Source: an uncultured Clostridia bacterium
GTDB taxonomy: Bacteria; Bacillota; Clostridia; Oscillospirales; Ruminococcaceae
Assembly (NCBI GenBank): GCA_947176675.1
Contig: CAMWRN010000013.1
Span: 1 to 19,584, forward strand
Reading direction: 5' to 3'
Length of the DNA stretch: 19,584 bases
Of the stretch, positions 7,031 through 14,054 are shown in pieces; position 1 is the first letter of the stretch; the number at the start of each line of letters is the position of its first letter. Both the position numbers and the translations under genes were made by a program. Below the pieces are notes generated by a model. That model saw only the letters and a program-made list of their open reading frames with translations, did not search any database and had not been told where the DNA came from.

Positions 7031-7040
7031 TTAAAAAGTT
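7005..7040. promoter_or_regulatory. Tandem mirror-image operators in the small-ORF promoter
   Basis: ACAACTTT-TT-AAAGTTGT (7005-7022) fills the -35/-10 spacer. AACTTTAAAAAGTT (7027-7040) overlaps and follows the -10 box. The 14-bp core of the first (7007-7020) is the exact reverse complement of the second, and their centres are 20 bp apart, about two helical turns. This pattern fits paired binding of a dimeric repressor. The sites differ from the ATTGTC-type operators at 7486-7555, so a different regulator is implied. Confidence 0.65.
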
Positions 7041-7064
7041 ATTATTAAGAAAGGGGTGAACAGT

Positions 7065-7133
7065 ATGACATTCAGAAGAATACACGAAATTTTACGGATC
7101 GACCGAAGAAAGTGCTGTTCACATCTTATCTGA
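7065..7133 (+). CDS. 22-aa putative leader peptide with Cys-Cys near its end
   Basis: This short ORF has AGAAAGGGG (7049-7056) 8 bases before ATG 7065. The peptide is Arg-rich with no hydrophobic stretch or signal sequence, and ends DRRKCCSHLI before TGA. Adjacent Cys codons TGC TGT are at 7113-7118. GTGAACAG (7056-7063), which includes the end of the ribosome binding site, is perfectly complementary to CTGTTCAC (7115-7122) over the Cys codons. Ribosome position on those codons would therefore decide whether this pairing forms. A consensus promoter precedes it and a strong terminator follows. This is the layout of a transcription-attenuation leader, possibly for cysteine. No same-strand gene follows directly. 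It could instead be a small regulatory RNA with an incidental ORF. No family was recognised with certainty. Confidence 0.6.
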   Translation: MTFRRIHEILRIDRRKCCSHLI

Positions 7134-7173
7134 TTTTTTGTGAAATTATGGTTAGAAGCTGTGACTATAGGCG

Positions 7174-7211
7174 CGCTCTTTCGGTTTATCCGGAGGAGCG
7201 TTTTTGTTTTT
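7174..7211 (+). terminator. Strong terminator or attenuator after the small ORF
   Basis: CGCTCTTTCGG (7174-7184) pairs with CCGGAGGAGCG (7190-7200), 11 pairs including two G-U, loop TTTAT, followed by TTTTTGTTTTT. It lies 41 bases after the small ORF's stop and 14 bases before the stop of the convergent regulator gene. Confidence 0.85.
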
Positions 7212-7224
7212 GGGGTTTCAGGTT

Positions 7225-7464
7225 TCAATCGGTGAAAAATTCTCCCACCGGTATGCCGAGAATTTTTGAAAGCCCGTAAAGCTCGATGTCGGAAACGGTT
7301 CTTGTTCCGTCCTCAATTCGGGAGACTGAGCCGCGGCAGATGTACACAGCAATTGTCTCAAGCTTGTCCGAAAGCTGCTGCTGACTCATCTTTTTGGCAA
7401 TGCGGAACTCTCTCACCTTGTTTCCCACCATGTTTTTTCTTTCGCCGTCAATTATACGCGCCAT
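7225..7464 (-). CDS. Small Cro/C1-family (XRE) transcriptional regulator
   Basis: This is a 79-aa DNA-binding protein made almost wholly of one HTH_3 domain. VGNKVREFRIAKKMSQQQLSDKL forms the first helices and turn, then GSVSRIEDGTRTVSDIELYGLSKILGIPVGEFF, the usual recognition helix and C-terminal helix pair. No peptide-binding or protease domain is attached. ATG at 7464 is preferred because AAAGGAGAGG lies just upstream; the frame stays open to 7554 but that stretch runs through the operators and is not conserved-looking. The gene diverges from the ABC exporter pair and shares the operator region, so repression of itself and of the exporter is the simple inference. A sense-strand promoter of TTGTCT-16-TAATAA type can be read from the operator region, weaker than the opposing one. 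The effector is unknown. Confidence 0.88.
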   Translation of the reverse strand: MARIIDGERKNMVGNKVREFRIAKKMSQQQLSDKLETIAVYICRGSVSRIEDGTRTVSDIELYGLSKILGIPVGEFFTD

Positions 7465-7485
7465 ATTTTCCTCTCCTTTGAAGTA

Positions 7486-7506
7486 ATTGTCTTGACATAG
7501 GACAAT
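7486..7506. promoter_or_regulatory. Operator O1 (21 bp inverted repeat)
   Basis: Arms ATTGTCT and GGACAAT are separated by 7 bases. It overlaps the -35 box of the exporter promoter completely, so a bound protein would block RNA polymerase. It has the same arm length and spacing as O2. Confidence 0.75.
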
Positions 7507-7520
7507 TATTATGATATACT
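7492..7520 (+). promoter_or_regulatory. Consensus promoter of the ABC exporter operon
   Basis: TTGACA (7492-7497), 17-base spacer, TATACT (7515-7520). The -35 box is perfect and the -10 box has five of six consensus bases. Transcription would start near 7527, giving a leader of about 130 bases before the first ABC gene. Confidence 0.88.
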
Positions 7521-7528
7521 TTTTTTCA

Positions 7529-7555
7529 GACAATATTGTCCTGTTATAGGACAAT
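7529..7555. promoter_or_regulatory. Operator O2 (21 bp) with an overlapping palindrome
   Basis: O2 (7535-7555) has arms ATTGTCC and GGACAAT with a 7-base spacer. Its left half also forms the perfect palindrome GACAATATTGTC (7529-7540). It lies just downstream of the expected transcription start. O1 and O2 centres are 49 bp apart. Confidence 0.75.
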
Positions 7556-7656
7556 CGGCGCAGCTAAGGGGGTAATTAAAAAAATCATGATTCATTTTTC
7601 AAGACGATGCACTAAAAATCCTGTTACGATCTCACTATTCATAAAGGAGGTACAAA

Positions 7657-9549
7657 ATGGGCATATTCAACAAATCCAAAAAAGAAGAGAATACCGATGA
7701 ATTCCACAGGGATTACGGCGTTTTCAGCAATATCGGATATATTCTGAAAGCGTTCGCTCGGTATAAAAAATCCCTGTTTTTCCTGCTTATCGCGGGAGGT
7801 ATCGCGGGAGCGTCAATGTCCTACATCTGGAGCTTTATCGGAAAGCTTGTTATCGACATGATCGAACGGCAGGCGGGTTCCGCAGACAGGGACATAACTC
7901 CGCTGCTGTGGCTTGTTGCAGGAGCGGTTGCGGTGGAATTGGTCTTCCTGTGTGTGAACAATATTTCCGCACAAAAACTGAACGTTGGCTTTACCTATAT
8001 CCGTATGATGCTGGTAAAGGAAAGGATCGCCAAAACACTGTCTATGGAGTATGAAACACTGGAAACACCCGAAATGCTTGACCGTCTGCAAAAGGCTAAG
8101 CGAGCCACAAACGGCGACTGGCAGGGCGTTCAGGGCATGATGACCTATATGCAGACTATGATGACCTACGTAGTCTCGGTGGTAGTATCAACGGTCATTA
8201 TGGCAAGCTTTAACCCTTGGATAATTTTGGTGGTCGGAATACTGTCAGTGATACAGTTCCTGTTTTTCGACTATATCCGCAAAAAGGACAAAAAAGAAAT
8301 GTGGGACGCCATGATGCCGCACTGGCGCAAGCTGGAATACATGGAAAACGTCACCACGGATTTTTCCTACGCAAAGGATATCCGCCTTTTCGGTATGAGA
8401 AGCTTTCTCAGCAAAAGGCAGAAAAAGGTCTACGACAAAGAGCTTGAGCACTGGTGGAAATCGCGGCAGTACTGGGTATGGAACACGCTTTTCTCCCACG
8501 GCATAGCCTTTATCAGAAACATCATCGTGGTGGGCTGGCTGATATGGAGCGTGGTGAACAACGGGCTTTCTATCGGTAACTTCACGCTGTATTTTGCAAG
8601 CTCTATGGCGTTTTCCGAAGCAGCAATGCAAGTCCTTGCGGCAGTAGCGGGACTGAAAGAGCGTTCTGCTCACACGGACGATTTCCGCAGCTATATGGAC
8701 ATTCCCATAGGCGACGAAAGCGCGGAGACTATTCCAATACCCGAAGCGGAGGACTATATGTTCACCTTTGAGAACGTTTCGTTCCGCTACAAGGGACAGG
8801 AAAAATACGCGCTGAAAAACATCAACATCACCCTTTCCCCCGGGGAAAAGCTTGCGGTGGTGGGACTTAACGGTGCGGGCAAGACTACCTTTATCAAGCT
8901 GCTGCTGAGGCTGTACGACGTTACCGAGGGACGTATCCTGCTGAACGGCACGGATATCCGCAGCTTCGACAGGGCGGAGTATTTCAGAATGTTTGCACCC
9001 GCTTTTCAGGACGTTACGGTTTTTGCTTTCCCCATGAGCGAGAACGTCTCCATGAGCGAACCGTTCAACACTGATAAGGATAAGGCGGAAGAAATGCTCC
9101 GCAGCGCAGGTCTCGGCGAGAAGATAGATTCTCTTGAAAAGGGCGTTGACACCGAGCTGCTGAAGGTTCTGTACGACGACGGCGTAGATCTTTCTGGCGG
9201 CGAAAAGCAGAAGCTTGCGCTTGCCCGCGCGCTTTATAAGGATTCCAAAATTATCGTCCTCGACGAGCCTACAGCCGCTCTTGACGCTCTTGCTGAGTAC
9301 CGCCTGTACCAAAGCTTCGATGGAATGATCGGCAAAAAGACTGCTGTCTATATTTCCCACAGGCTGTCCTCAACACGCTTCTGCGACAGGGTTGCAATGT
9401 TCGCAAAGGGTGAAATGGTAGAGTCTGGTACTCATGAGGAGCTTATGGAGCTGAACGGAGAGTATGCGGAGATGTTCCGTGTGCAGGCACAGTATTACGT
9501 TGAGGACAAGGACGTTATTTTATCGGAGGGAGTGACGGAAAATGGCTGA
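7657..9549 (+). CDS. ABC exporter half-transporter, first of a pair
   Basis: This 630-aa protein is a fused membrane domain plus ATPase that would pump a substrate out of the cell. After a hydrophilic N-terminus of about 38 residues come hydrophobic segments at about 40-66 and 82-104 and four more before residue 330. The nucleotide-binding domain has Walker A GLNGAGKTT (403-411), a Q-loop in FAPAFQDV, signature LSGGEKQK near 512, Walker B IIVLDEP with catalytic Glu near 537, and the switch His568 in YISHRLSS. All ATPase residues are intact. AAAGGAGG lies 7 bases before ATG 7657. It overlaps the next gene by 8 bases and is probably translated together with it as a heterodimer. The substrate is unknown: no C39 peptidase domain, so processing of a double-glycine peptide is not indicated. 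Peptide, drug or lipid export are all possible. Confidence 0.92.
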   Translation: MGIFNKSKKEENTDEFHRDYGVFSNIGYILKAFARYKKSLFFLLIAGGIAGASMSYIWSFIGKLVIDMIERQAGSADRDITPLLWLVAGAVAVELVFLCVNNISAQKLNVGFTYIRMMLVKERIAKTLSMEYETLETPEMLDRLQKAKRATNGDWQGVQGMMTYMQTMMTYVVSVVVSTVIMASFNPWIILVVGILSVIQFLFFDYIRKKDKKEMWDAMMPHWRKLEYMENVTTDFSYAKDIRLFGMRSFLSKRQKKVYDKELEHWWKSRQYWVWNTLFSHGIAFIRNIIVVGWLIWSVVNNGLSIGNFTLYFASSMAFSEAAMQVLAAVAGLKERSAHTDDFRSYMDIPIGDESAETIPIPEAEDYMFTFENVSFRYKGQEKYALKNINITLSPGEKLAVVGLNGAGKTTFIKLLLRLYDVTEGRILLNGTDIRSFDRAEYFRMFAPAFQDVTVFAFPMSENVSMSEPFNTDKDKAEEMLRSAGLGEKIDSLEKGVDTELLKVLYDDGVDLSGGEKQKLALARALYKDSKIIVLDEPTAALDALAEYRLYQSFDGMIGKKTAVYISHRLSSTRFCDRVAMFAKGEMVESGTHEELMELNGEYAEMFRVQAQYYVEDKDVILSEGVTENG

Positions 9550-11341
9550 TAAAACAACTAAAAAAGAAAAAAGCAAGGTACTGCCTGTGCTGAAATATTT
9601 CTTCCCCGACGCGTGGAAAAAATCAAAGGCGTACTTTATTTTGTCGGCGGTGAACGTGCTGCTTATGGCGGCGGCTCCGATGTCTGACCTGATTTTCATG
9701 CCGCTGCTGGTGGATTCGCTTATCGCCCCGGAAAAGGACATTCGGCTGATATGTCTTTACGGAGGACTTATGGTAACGGTCAGTATTATTCTGAACGCTT
9801 CCTACAGCGCACTTACCACTCATCTTGAAAAATACGAGGACTTTTTCCTTAACGCTACCTCGGTGGATATTTCAAGCAGGTGTATGGAAATAGACTTCGC
9901 TCTGACGGAAAACAAGGAGGCTTTGGAACAGATCAACAAAGCCCGTGAAGGAATGAGATATTCGGGCGGTGTTCACAATATCGCAAGAGCCTTTTTCAAC
10001 ACAATTTCCAATGTACTGAAAATTTTCGGCGCGGCAGCTGTTATGATAGCAAGCGCACCGCTTTTGCTGCTTCCCGTGGGCGTATTGCTTGTGATCAGCG
10101 CAGTGATAAATAAGAAAAAGAACGATATCGACGTTAAGCAGTTCTCCGAGCTGTCAGGAATAAACCGTATCTTCGGACATATTCTCTGGGAAATGGAGGA
10201 CTACCGCGGCGGCAAGGACGTGCGCCTTTACAGTGCGGGAGGAATGATGATAGAAAAGGCGTCCCAGCAGATAAACCGCCTGAACGCCTACTGGGAAAAA
10301 ATCTACAGGAAAAAATTCCCTTATAATATTATGGACGCGGCAGTCGGCGCAGCGCGTGATTTCGGAACATACCTTTATCTTGGCGTTTTAGCGATAATCG
10401 GCAGGATAACGATAGGTACTTTCACACAGCTTATTAACGCGTCGGGAACGCTGAGCAATGCTTTGCAGGGAGTCGTTTTCGGACTTCAGGAAGTGGAAAA
10501 GGCAAGCGGCTACGCCTATGAGGTGGTGAAGTTCATGGAGTACCCGCCCTATATGGAAAAGGGCAGCAAAAAGGTGGAAAACCTTGACAAGGGTCACACC
10601 ATTGAATTCAGGAACGTTAGCTTCTCTTACCCCAACACAGGGGTAAAGGTGCTGGACAATGTTTCCATTACCCTGCACAGCGGCGAAAAGCTTTCCGTTG
10701 TTGGACTCAACGGCGCGGGAAAGACTACCTTTATCAAGCTTCTGTGCCGTCTTTACGATACCGACAGCGGGGAGATACTTCTTGACGGCGTGAATATCAA
10801 AAGCTATGATTACGACGACTACATGAAGCTGTTTGCGGTGGTTTTCCAGGATTTCCGCTTGCTGGCGTTTTCGGTGGACGACAACGTTCTGCTGGGCAAT
10901 TCCGAACCGTCCGAGGTCATTGATTCACTGCTTGAAAAGGTTGGTCTTGACGAAAAGGTGCAAAGCCTGCCAAAGGGCAGGGAGACTATGATGTACAAGA
11001 TGTTCGACAAGGAGGGTGTGGAGCTTTCCGGCGGCGAGCAGCAGAAGCTTGCGATTGCCCGCGCGCTTTACAAGAACGCTCCGGTAGTCATTCTCGACGA
11101 GCCTACAGCCGCTCTTGACCCTGTTGCGGAATACGAGATTTATAAGCGTTTTGACGAGCTTGTGGGCGGAAAAACGGCAGTCTATATTTCTCACAGACTG
11201 TCAAGCTGCAAGTTCTGTGACCGCATCGCGGTTTTCTCGGAGGGCACTATAAAAGAATTCGGAACGCATGACGAGCTGCTTCGGAAGCAGGACGGTCTGT
11301 ACTCAGAAATGTTCAAGGCGCAGGCACAGTACTATATATAA
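9542..11341 (+). CDS. ABC exporter half-transporter, second of a pair
   Basis: The 599-aa partner of the preceding exporter has the same architecture: a membrane domain with about six hydrophobic segments in the first 330 residues, then an ATPase. Walker A GLNGAGKTT starts at residue 388, followed by the Q-loop in FAVVFQDF, signature LSGGEQQK, VVILDEPTAALDP as Walker B with Glu, and His551 in YISHRLSS. Both partners keep canonical catalytic residues, unlike many heterodimeric exporters in which one site is degenerate. Its ATG overlaps the end of the first gene (ATGGCTGA), which strongly suggests translational coupling. The ribosome binding site GGAGGGAG is inside the upstream gene. The two C-termini are alike (both end in an AQAQYY stretch), suggesting gene duplication. 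The operon ends at the terminator at 11358. Confidence 0.92.
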   Translation: MADKTTKKEKSKVLPVLKYFFPDAWKKSKAYFILSAVNVLLMAAAPMSDLIFMPLLVDSLIAPEKDIRLICLYGGLMVTVSIILNASYSALTTHLEKYEDFFLNATSVDISSRCMEIDFALTENKEALEQINKAREGMRYSGGVHNIARAFFNTISNVLKIFGAAAVMIASAPLLLLPVGVLLVISAVINKKKNDIDVKQFSELSGINRIFGHILWEMEDYRGGKDVRLYSAGGMMIEKASQQINRLNAYWEKIYRKKFPYNIMDAAVGAARDFGTYLYLGVLAIIGRITIGTFTQLINASGTLSNALQGVVFGLQEVEKASGYAYEVVKFMEYPPYMEKGSKKVENLDKGHTIEFRNVSFSYPNTGVKVLDNVSITLHSGEKLSVVGLNGAGKTTFIKLLCRLYDTDSGEILLDGVNIKSYDYDDYMKLFAVVFQDFRLLAFSVDDNVLLGNSEPSEVIDSLLEKVGLDEKVQSLPKGRETMMYKMFDKEGVELSGGEQQKLAIARALYKNAPVVILDEPTAALDPVAEYEIYKRFDELVGGKTAVYISHRLSSCKFCDRIAVFSEGTIKEFGTHDELLRKQDGLYSEMFKAQAQYYI

Positions 11342-11357
11342 ATAACGAACAACTTAA

Positions 11358-11402
11358 AAACCGCATTTTTCGTCGTAAAGCTAAAGACGAAGAATGCGGT
11401 TT
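11358..11402. terminator. Bidirectional terminator between exporter operon and spoIID-like gene
   Basis: A 17-pair stem (11358-11374 with 11386-11402, one G-U pair) encloses an 11-base loop. On the minus strand it is followed by TTTTTAAG, and on the plus strand by GGTTTTC. It lies between convergent genes and probably serves both, better for the minus strand. Confidence 0.85.
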
Positions 11403-11407
11403 GGTTT

Positions 11408-12502
11408 TCAGTAAGTAATATCATTCATATCGGCGATCTCCGCGCCGCCGTAGTAGTAGAGCAGTATCTCTCTGTAATCGCTGCCGTCGTTTGCCATGGC
11501 GTTTGCACCGTACTGGCTCATGCCCACGCCGTGACCGCTGCCTTTGGTGGTAACGGAAAAATTCTCTCCCTTTGCGGAATATTCAATGGTAAAGTTTGCG
11601 GAGCGCAGGGAGAATATCCGTCTGAAATCCGCGCCCGTCAGCTCTGCATCTCCCGCTGTCATTTTTGTGACCGTTCCCGACGCACTGCGTTCTTCTATTT
11701 TGAGCCAGTCTTCGGGGTCTCCGCTGAAATCAGCGTCTTCCAGAGCGGTTTCAAGACGGGCTTTAAGCTCCGCTTCGGTAAATGTATTTTCCTCCAGATA
11801 AGAGGGGGACTTTTCGTCCTCACTGCTGTCAACGGGAACAAGGTAGTCCACTGGACTTCCCCAGACCACTTCCGCGCTTTCGGTTTTTCCTCCCGACGTG
11901 GAATGAAACGCCGCCACTATAGGCTCTCCCCCGTATACGAGCACGTCCGAACCGGTTGCGTCAACGGCTGCGGAGGCCTTTTCAAGATACACTTCATAAC
12001 CGCTTCCGTAAAAGGATTTTGCCTGTTCGGGAGTGAAATACGCCTGATACTTGGTGCTGTCATTGGAAATATCTGCGCCCATAAGTTCGGGGTCGGGAGA
12101 GAGACTCTGTTTTTCCCTCTGCCTTACGGCGTAAGTCCGTGCCGCCACAGCCTGCGCTTTTAAGGCTTCCTCGTGATAGGAAGCGGGCATTTCCGCAAGC
12201 ACTGCGCCTATAACATAATCACGAAGAGAAAGCTCCATAACTTGTCCGCTCGTGAAATCAAGGACTTTGAGGGTGTCGGGTTCGTACTGTTCATTTTCGG
12301 AAGCGGATTTGGCAGGCTCGGTTTCTTGTAGACTTTCCGTTTCCGCCGTATCGGTGACGGCATTTTCGGCATTGATGGGTAGTCCCGCAGCTTTGGCGGT
12401 GAGCGGAGGAGTAATGTTTTCCCTCGGTTTCAGAAAGGTCAGCATGGGTATGGCTGCCAGCAGCAGGGCGAACAGAGCGGCGACTTTCAGTAATTCTTTC
12501 AT
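11408..12502 (-). CDS. spoIID: SpoIID/LytB-family peptidoglycan lytic transglycosylase
   Basis: In endospore formers SpoIID cuts denuded glycan strands during engulfment, working with SpoIIP and SpoIIM. The 364-aa product has one N-terminal membrane segment (about residues 5-24), a Glu/Ser/Thr-rich linker to about 77, then the SpoIID domain: LRDYVIGAVLAEMPASYHEEALKAQ split over 93-117 with the likely catalytic Glu104, HSTSGGKTESAEVVWG in the middle, and SGHGVGMSQYGANAMA near the C-terminus. ATG 12502 is preferred because AAAGGAG precedes it and the membrane segment begins at once; the open frame upstream to 12568 adds 22 unlikely residues. It is a single gene between the terminator at 11358 and the divergent citrate synthase. 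Related proteins exist outside sporulation, so a general wall-remodelling role remains possible. Confidence 0.88.
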   Translation of the reverse strand: MKELLKVAALFALLLAAIPMLTFLKPRENITPPLTAKAAGLPINAENAVTDTAETESLQETEPAKSASENEQYEPDTLKVLDFTSGQVMELSLRDYVIGAVLAEMPASYHEEALKAQAVAARTYAVRQREKQSLSPDPELMGADISNDSTKYQAYFTPEQAKSFYGSGYEVYLEKASAAVDATGSDVLVYGGEPIVAAFHSTSGGKTESAEVVWGSPVDYLVPVDSSEDEKSPSYLEENTFTEAELKARLETALEDADFSGDPEDWLKIEERSASGTVTKMTAGDAELTGADFRRIFSLRSANFTIEYSAKGENFSVTTKGSGHGVGMSQYGANAMANDGSDYREILLYYYGGAEIADMNDITY

Positions 12503-12561
12503 TTTGAACAGCTCCTTTGGGGTTTTGATTTGGGTTTTCCTCGTTCCAATGCAAAAAAATC

Positions 12562-12590
12562 TTGACAATGGCGCACATCTGTTGTAAAAT
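12562..12590 (+). promoter_or_regulatory. Sigma-A promoter of the citrate synthase gene
   Basis: TTGACA (12562-12567, perfect), a 17-base spacer, and TAAAAT (12585-12590). The expected start is near 12597, leaving a short leader of about 37 bases before the TTG start codon. Confidence 0.85.
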
Positions 12591-12633
12591 ATGAATATAT
12601 GCTATTTTTATTACTGTAAAAGGAGAACACGCA

Positions 12634-13995
12634 TTGAACGGCATTGAATACGATAAGGACGTCTTTAAAAGCTTATGCGGGGAATTCGTAAAAAATAACA
12701 GGATCCCTTTCGAGCTTTATGAAAAATATCAGGTCAAAAGAGGTTTGCGCAACAGCGACGGAAGCGGCGTTATGGCAGGGATCACAAATATATGCAACGT
12801 TCACGGCTATATAGTCAACGAGGGCGAACGTGAACCCGTGGAGGGCGAGCTGATCTACAGAGGCTACAGTATAACCGATATTGTTGCAAATACCTCCGAG
12901 GCAGGCCGTTTCGGCTTTGAGGAAACTGTATACCTGCTCCTGTTCGGACAGCTCCCCACAAAGGAACAGCTGAGCGGTTTCAATGAAATACTATCGCAAT
13001 TCAGAGAGCTTCCCGCAGGTTTTTCCGAGGATATGATCTTCAAAGCTCCGTCAAGGGATATCATGAATAAAATGGCGCGGTCGGTTTTGGCTCTTTATTC
13101 ATATGACGAGGATCCCGAAGAACGCAGTCTTGAAATGGAACTGCGCAGAGCAGTCACAATAATTGCCCGTCTTCCTTCGACTATGGTGGACGCTTACCAG
13201 ATCAAGCGCAGGGTGTTCGACCGTGAGAGCCTCTATATGCATCCCCTTAATCCCGACGAGTGCACCGCCCAAAGCGTATTGTCCACGCTCAGACCTGACA
13301 GGCAGTACTCTCCCGAGGAAGCGAGACTTCTCGACCTTATGCTTATCCTCCACGCGGAACACGGCGGAGGAAACAATTCTACCTTTGCCTGCCGTACACT
13401 TACCTCGGCGGATACTGATGCTTATTCGGCTTATTCGGCGGCGATAGGATCTCTTAAAGGTCAGAGACACGGCGGCGCGAATTTCAAGGTTATACGTCAG
13501 CTTGAAGAATTCAAGGCTAATATTTCCGACTGGGAAGACGACAGTCAGGTTACAGACTATATAGCCAAGGTCATCAGAAAAGAAGCGGGAGACGGCAGCG
13601 GTCTTGTCTACGGTATGGGACACGCGGTCTATACCCTTTCCGACCCGAGAGCGGTCATACTTAAAAGAAATGCCGTCAAGCTTGCGCAGGGTACAGAATA
13701 CGAAAAGGAATTCCGTCTGCTGGACGCGGTGGAAAGGCTTACTCCCGAAGTTTTTGCTAATGTAAAGGGCAGCACCAAAACAATGTGCGCCAACGTTGAT
13801 CTTTATTCGGGACTTGTGTACAGAATGCTGAAGATACCTGTAGAGCTTAACACGCCGCTTTTTGCAGTGTCAAGAATAGCAGGCTGGGCGGCTCACCGTA
13901 TCGAGGAGCTTATCAACGGCAGGAGGATCATCCGTCCCGCGTATAAGGCAATCGCTAAGAGGAAAAAATATATTCCGATAGGCGAGCGCGTATAA
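12634..13995 (+). CDS. gltA: Citrate synthase (Si-type, divergent clostridial branch)
   Basis: The enzyme condenses acetyl-CoA with oxaloacetate to citrate, feeding glutamate synthesis through the oxidative branch of the citric acid cycle. At 453 aa it is somewhat longer than typical bacterial enzymes (about 370-430). Active-site residues are present: His240 and His243 in LHAEHGGGNNST, His279 in GQRHGGAN (compare E. coli His264), His330 in GMGHAVY (His305), Arg339 in DPRA (Arg314) and Asp389 in NVDLYSG (Asp362). The surroundings depart from the usual text: HGGGNN instead of HEQNA, and GHAVY instead of GHRVY. 2-Methylcitrate synthase is an alternative. The start is TTG 12634, with AAAGGAG at 12619-12625 and no nearby in-frame ATG. 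The promoter is at 12562. Downstream is a membrane protein gene 59 bases away with no terminator between. Confidence 0.9.
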   Translation: MNGIEYDKDVFKSLCGEFVKNNRIPFELYEKYQVKRGLRNSDGSGVMAGITNICNVHGYIVNEGEREPVEGELIYRGYSITDIVANTSEAGRFGFEETVYLLLFGQLPTKEQLSGFNEILSQFRELPAGFSEDMIFKAPSRDIMNKMARSVLALYSYDEDPEERSLEMELRRAVTIIARLPSTMVDAYQIKRRVFDRESLYMHPLNPDECTAQSVLSTLRPDRQYSPEEARLLDLMLILHAEHGGGNNSTFACRTLTSADTDAYSAYSAAIGSLKGQRHGGANFKVIRQLEEFKANISDWEDDSQVTDYIAKVIRKEAGDGSGLVYGMGHAVYTLSDPRAVILKRNAVKLAQGTEYEKEFRLLDAVERLTPEVFANVKGSTKTMCANVDLYSGLVYRMLKIPVELNTPLFAVSRIAGWAAHRIEELINGRRIIRPAYKAIAKRKKYIPIGERV

Positions 13996-14054
13996 TATTC
14001 AAGGATATATAGTCACAGCCGTTTTACGGTAATACTTTAAAAGGGGAAAGCGAC

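Noticed and set aside
7065..7133. The 22-aa peptide as the substrate of the ABC exporter pair
   Set aside because: No signal or double-glycine leader, the exporter has no peptidase domain, and the two units have different operators and are separated by a terminator and the regulator gene.
7465..7554. 30-residue N-terminal extension of the XRE regulator
   Set aside because: The stretch is the operator and promoter region, and the internal ATG at 7464 has a strong ribosome binding site.
7587..7700. 37-codon ORF in the leader of the ABC operon, overlapping the first ABC gene in another frame
   Set aside because: The nearest purine-rich site (GGGGG near 7567-7571) is about 15 bases from its ATG, too far, and it has no clear features; cannot be supported without comparison.
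8245..9360. 371-codon open frame on the minus strand
   Set aside because: It lies wholly opposite the ABC exporter gene, has no start signal or family features and is explained by the codon bias of the sense gene.
12503..12568. 22-residue extension of the SpoIID-like protein
   Set aside because: The extension would put a charged stretch before the signal/membrane segment; ATG 12502 has AAAGGAG directly upstream.
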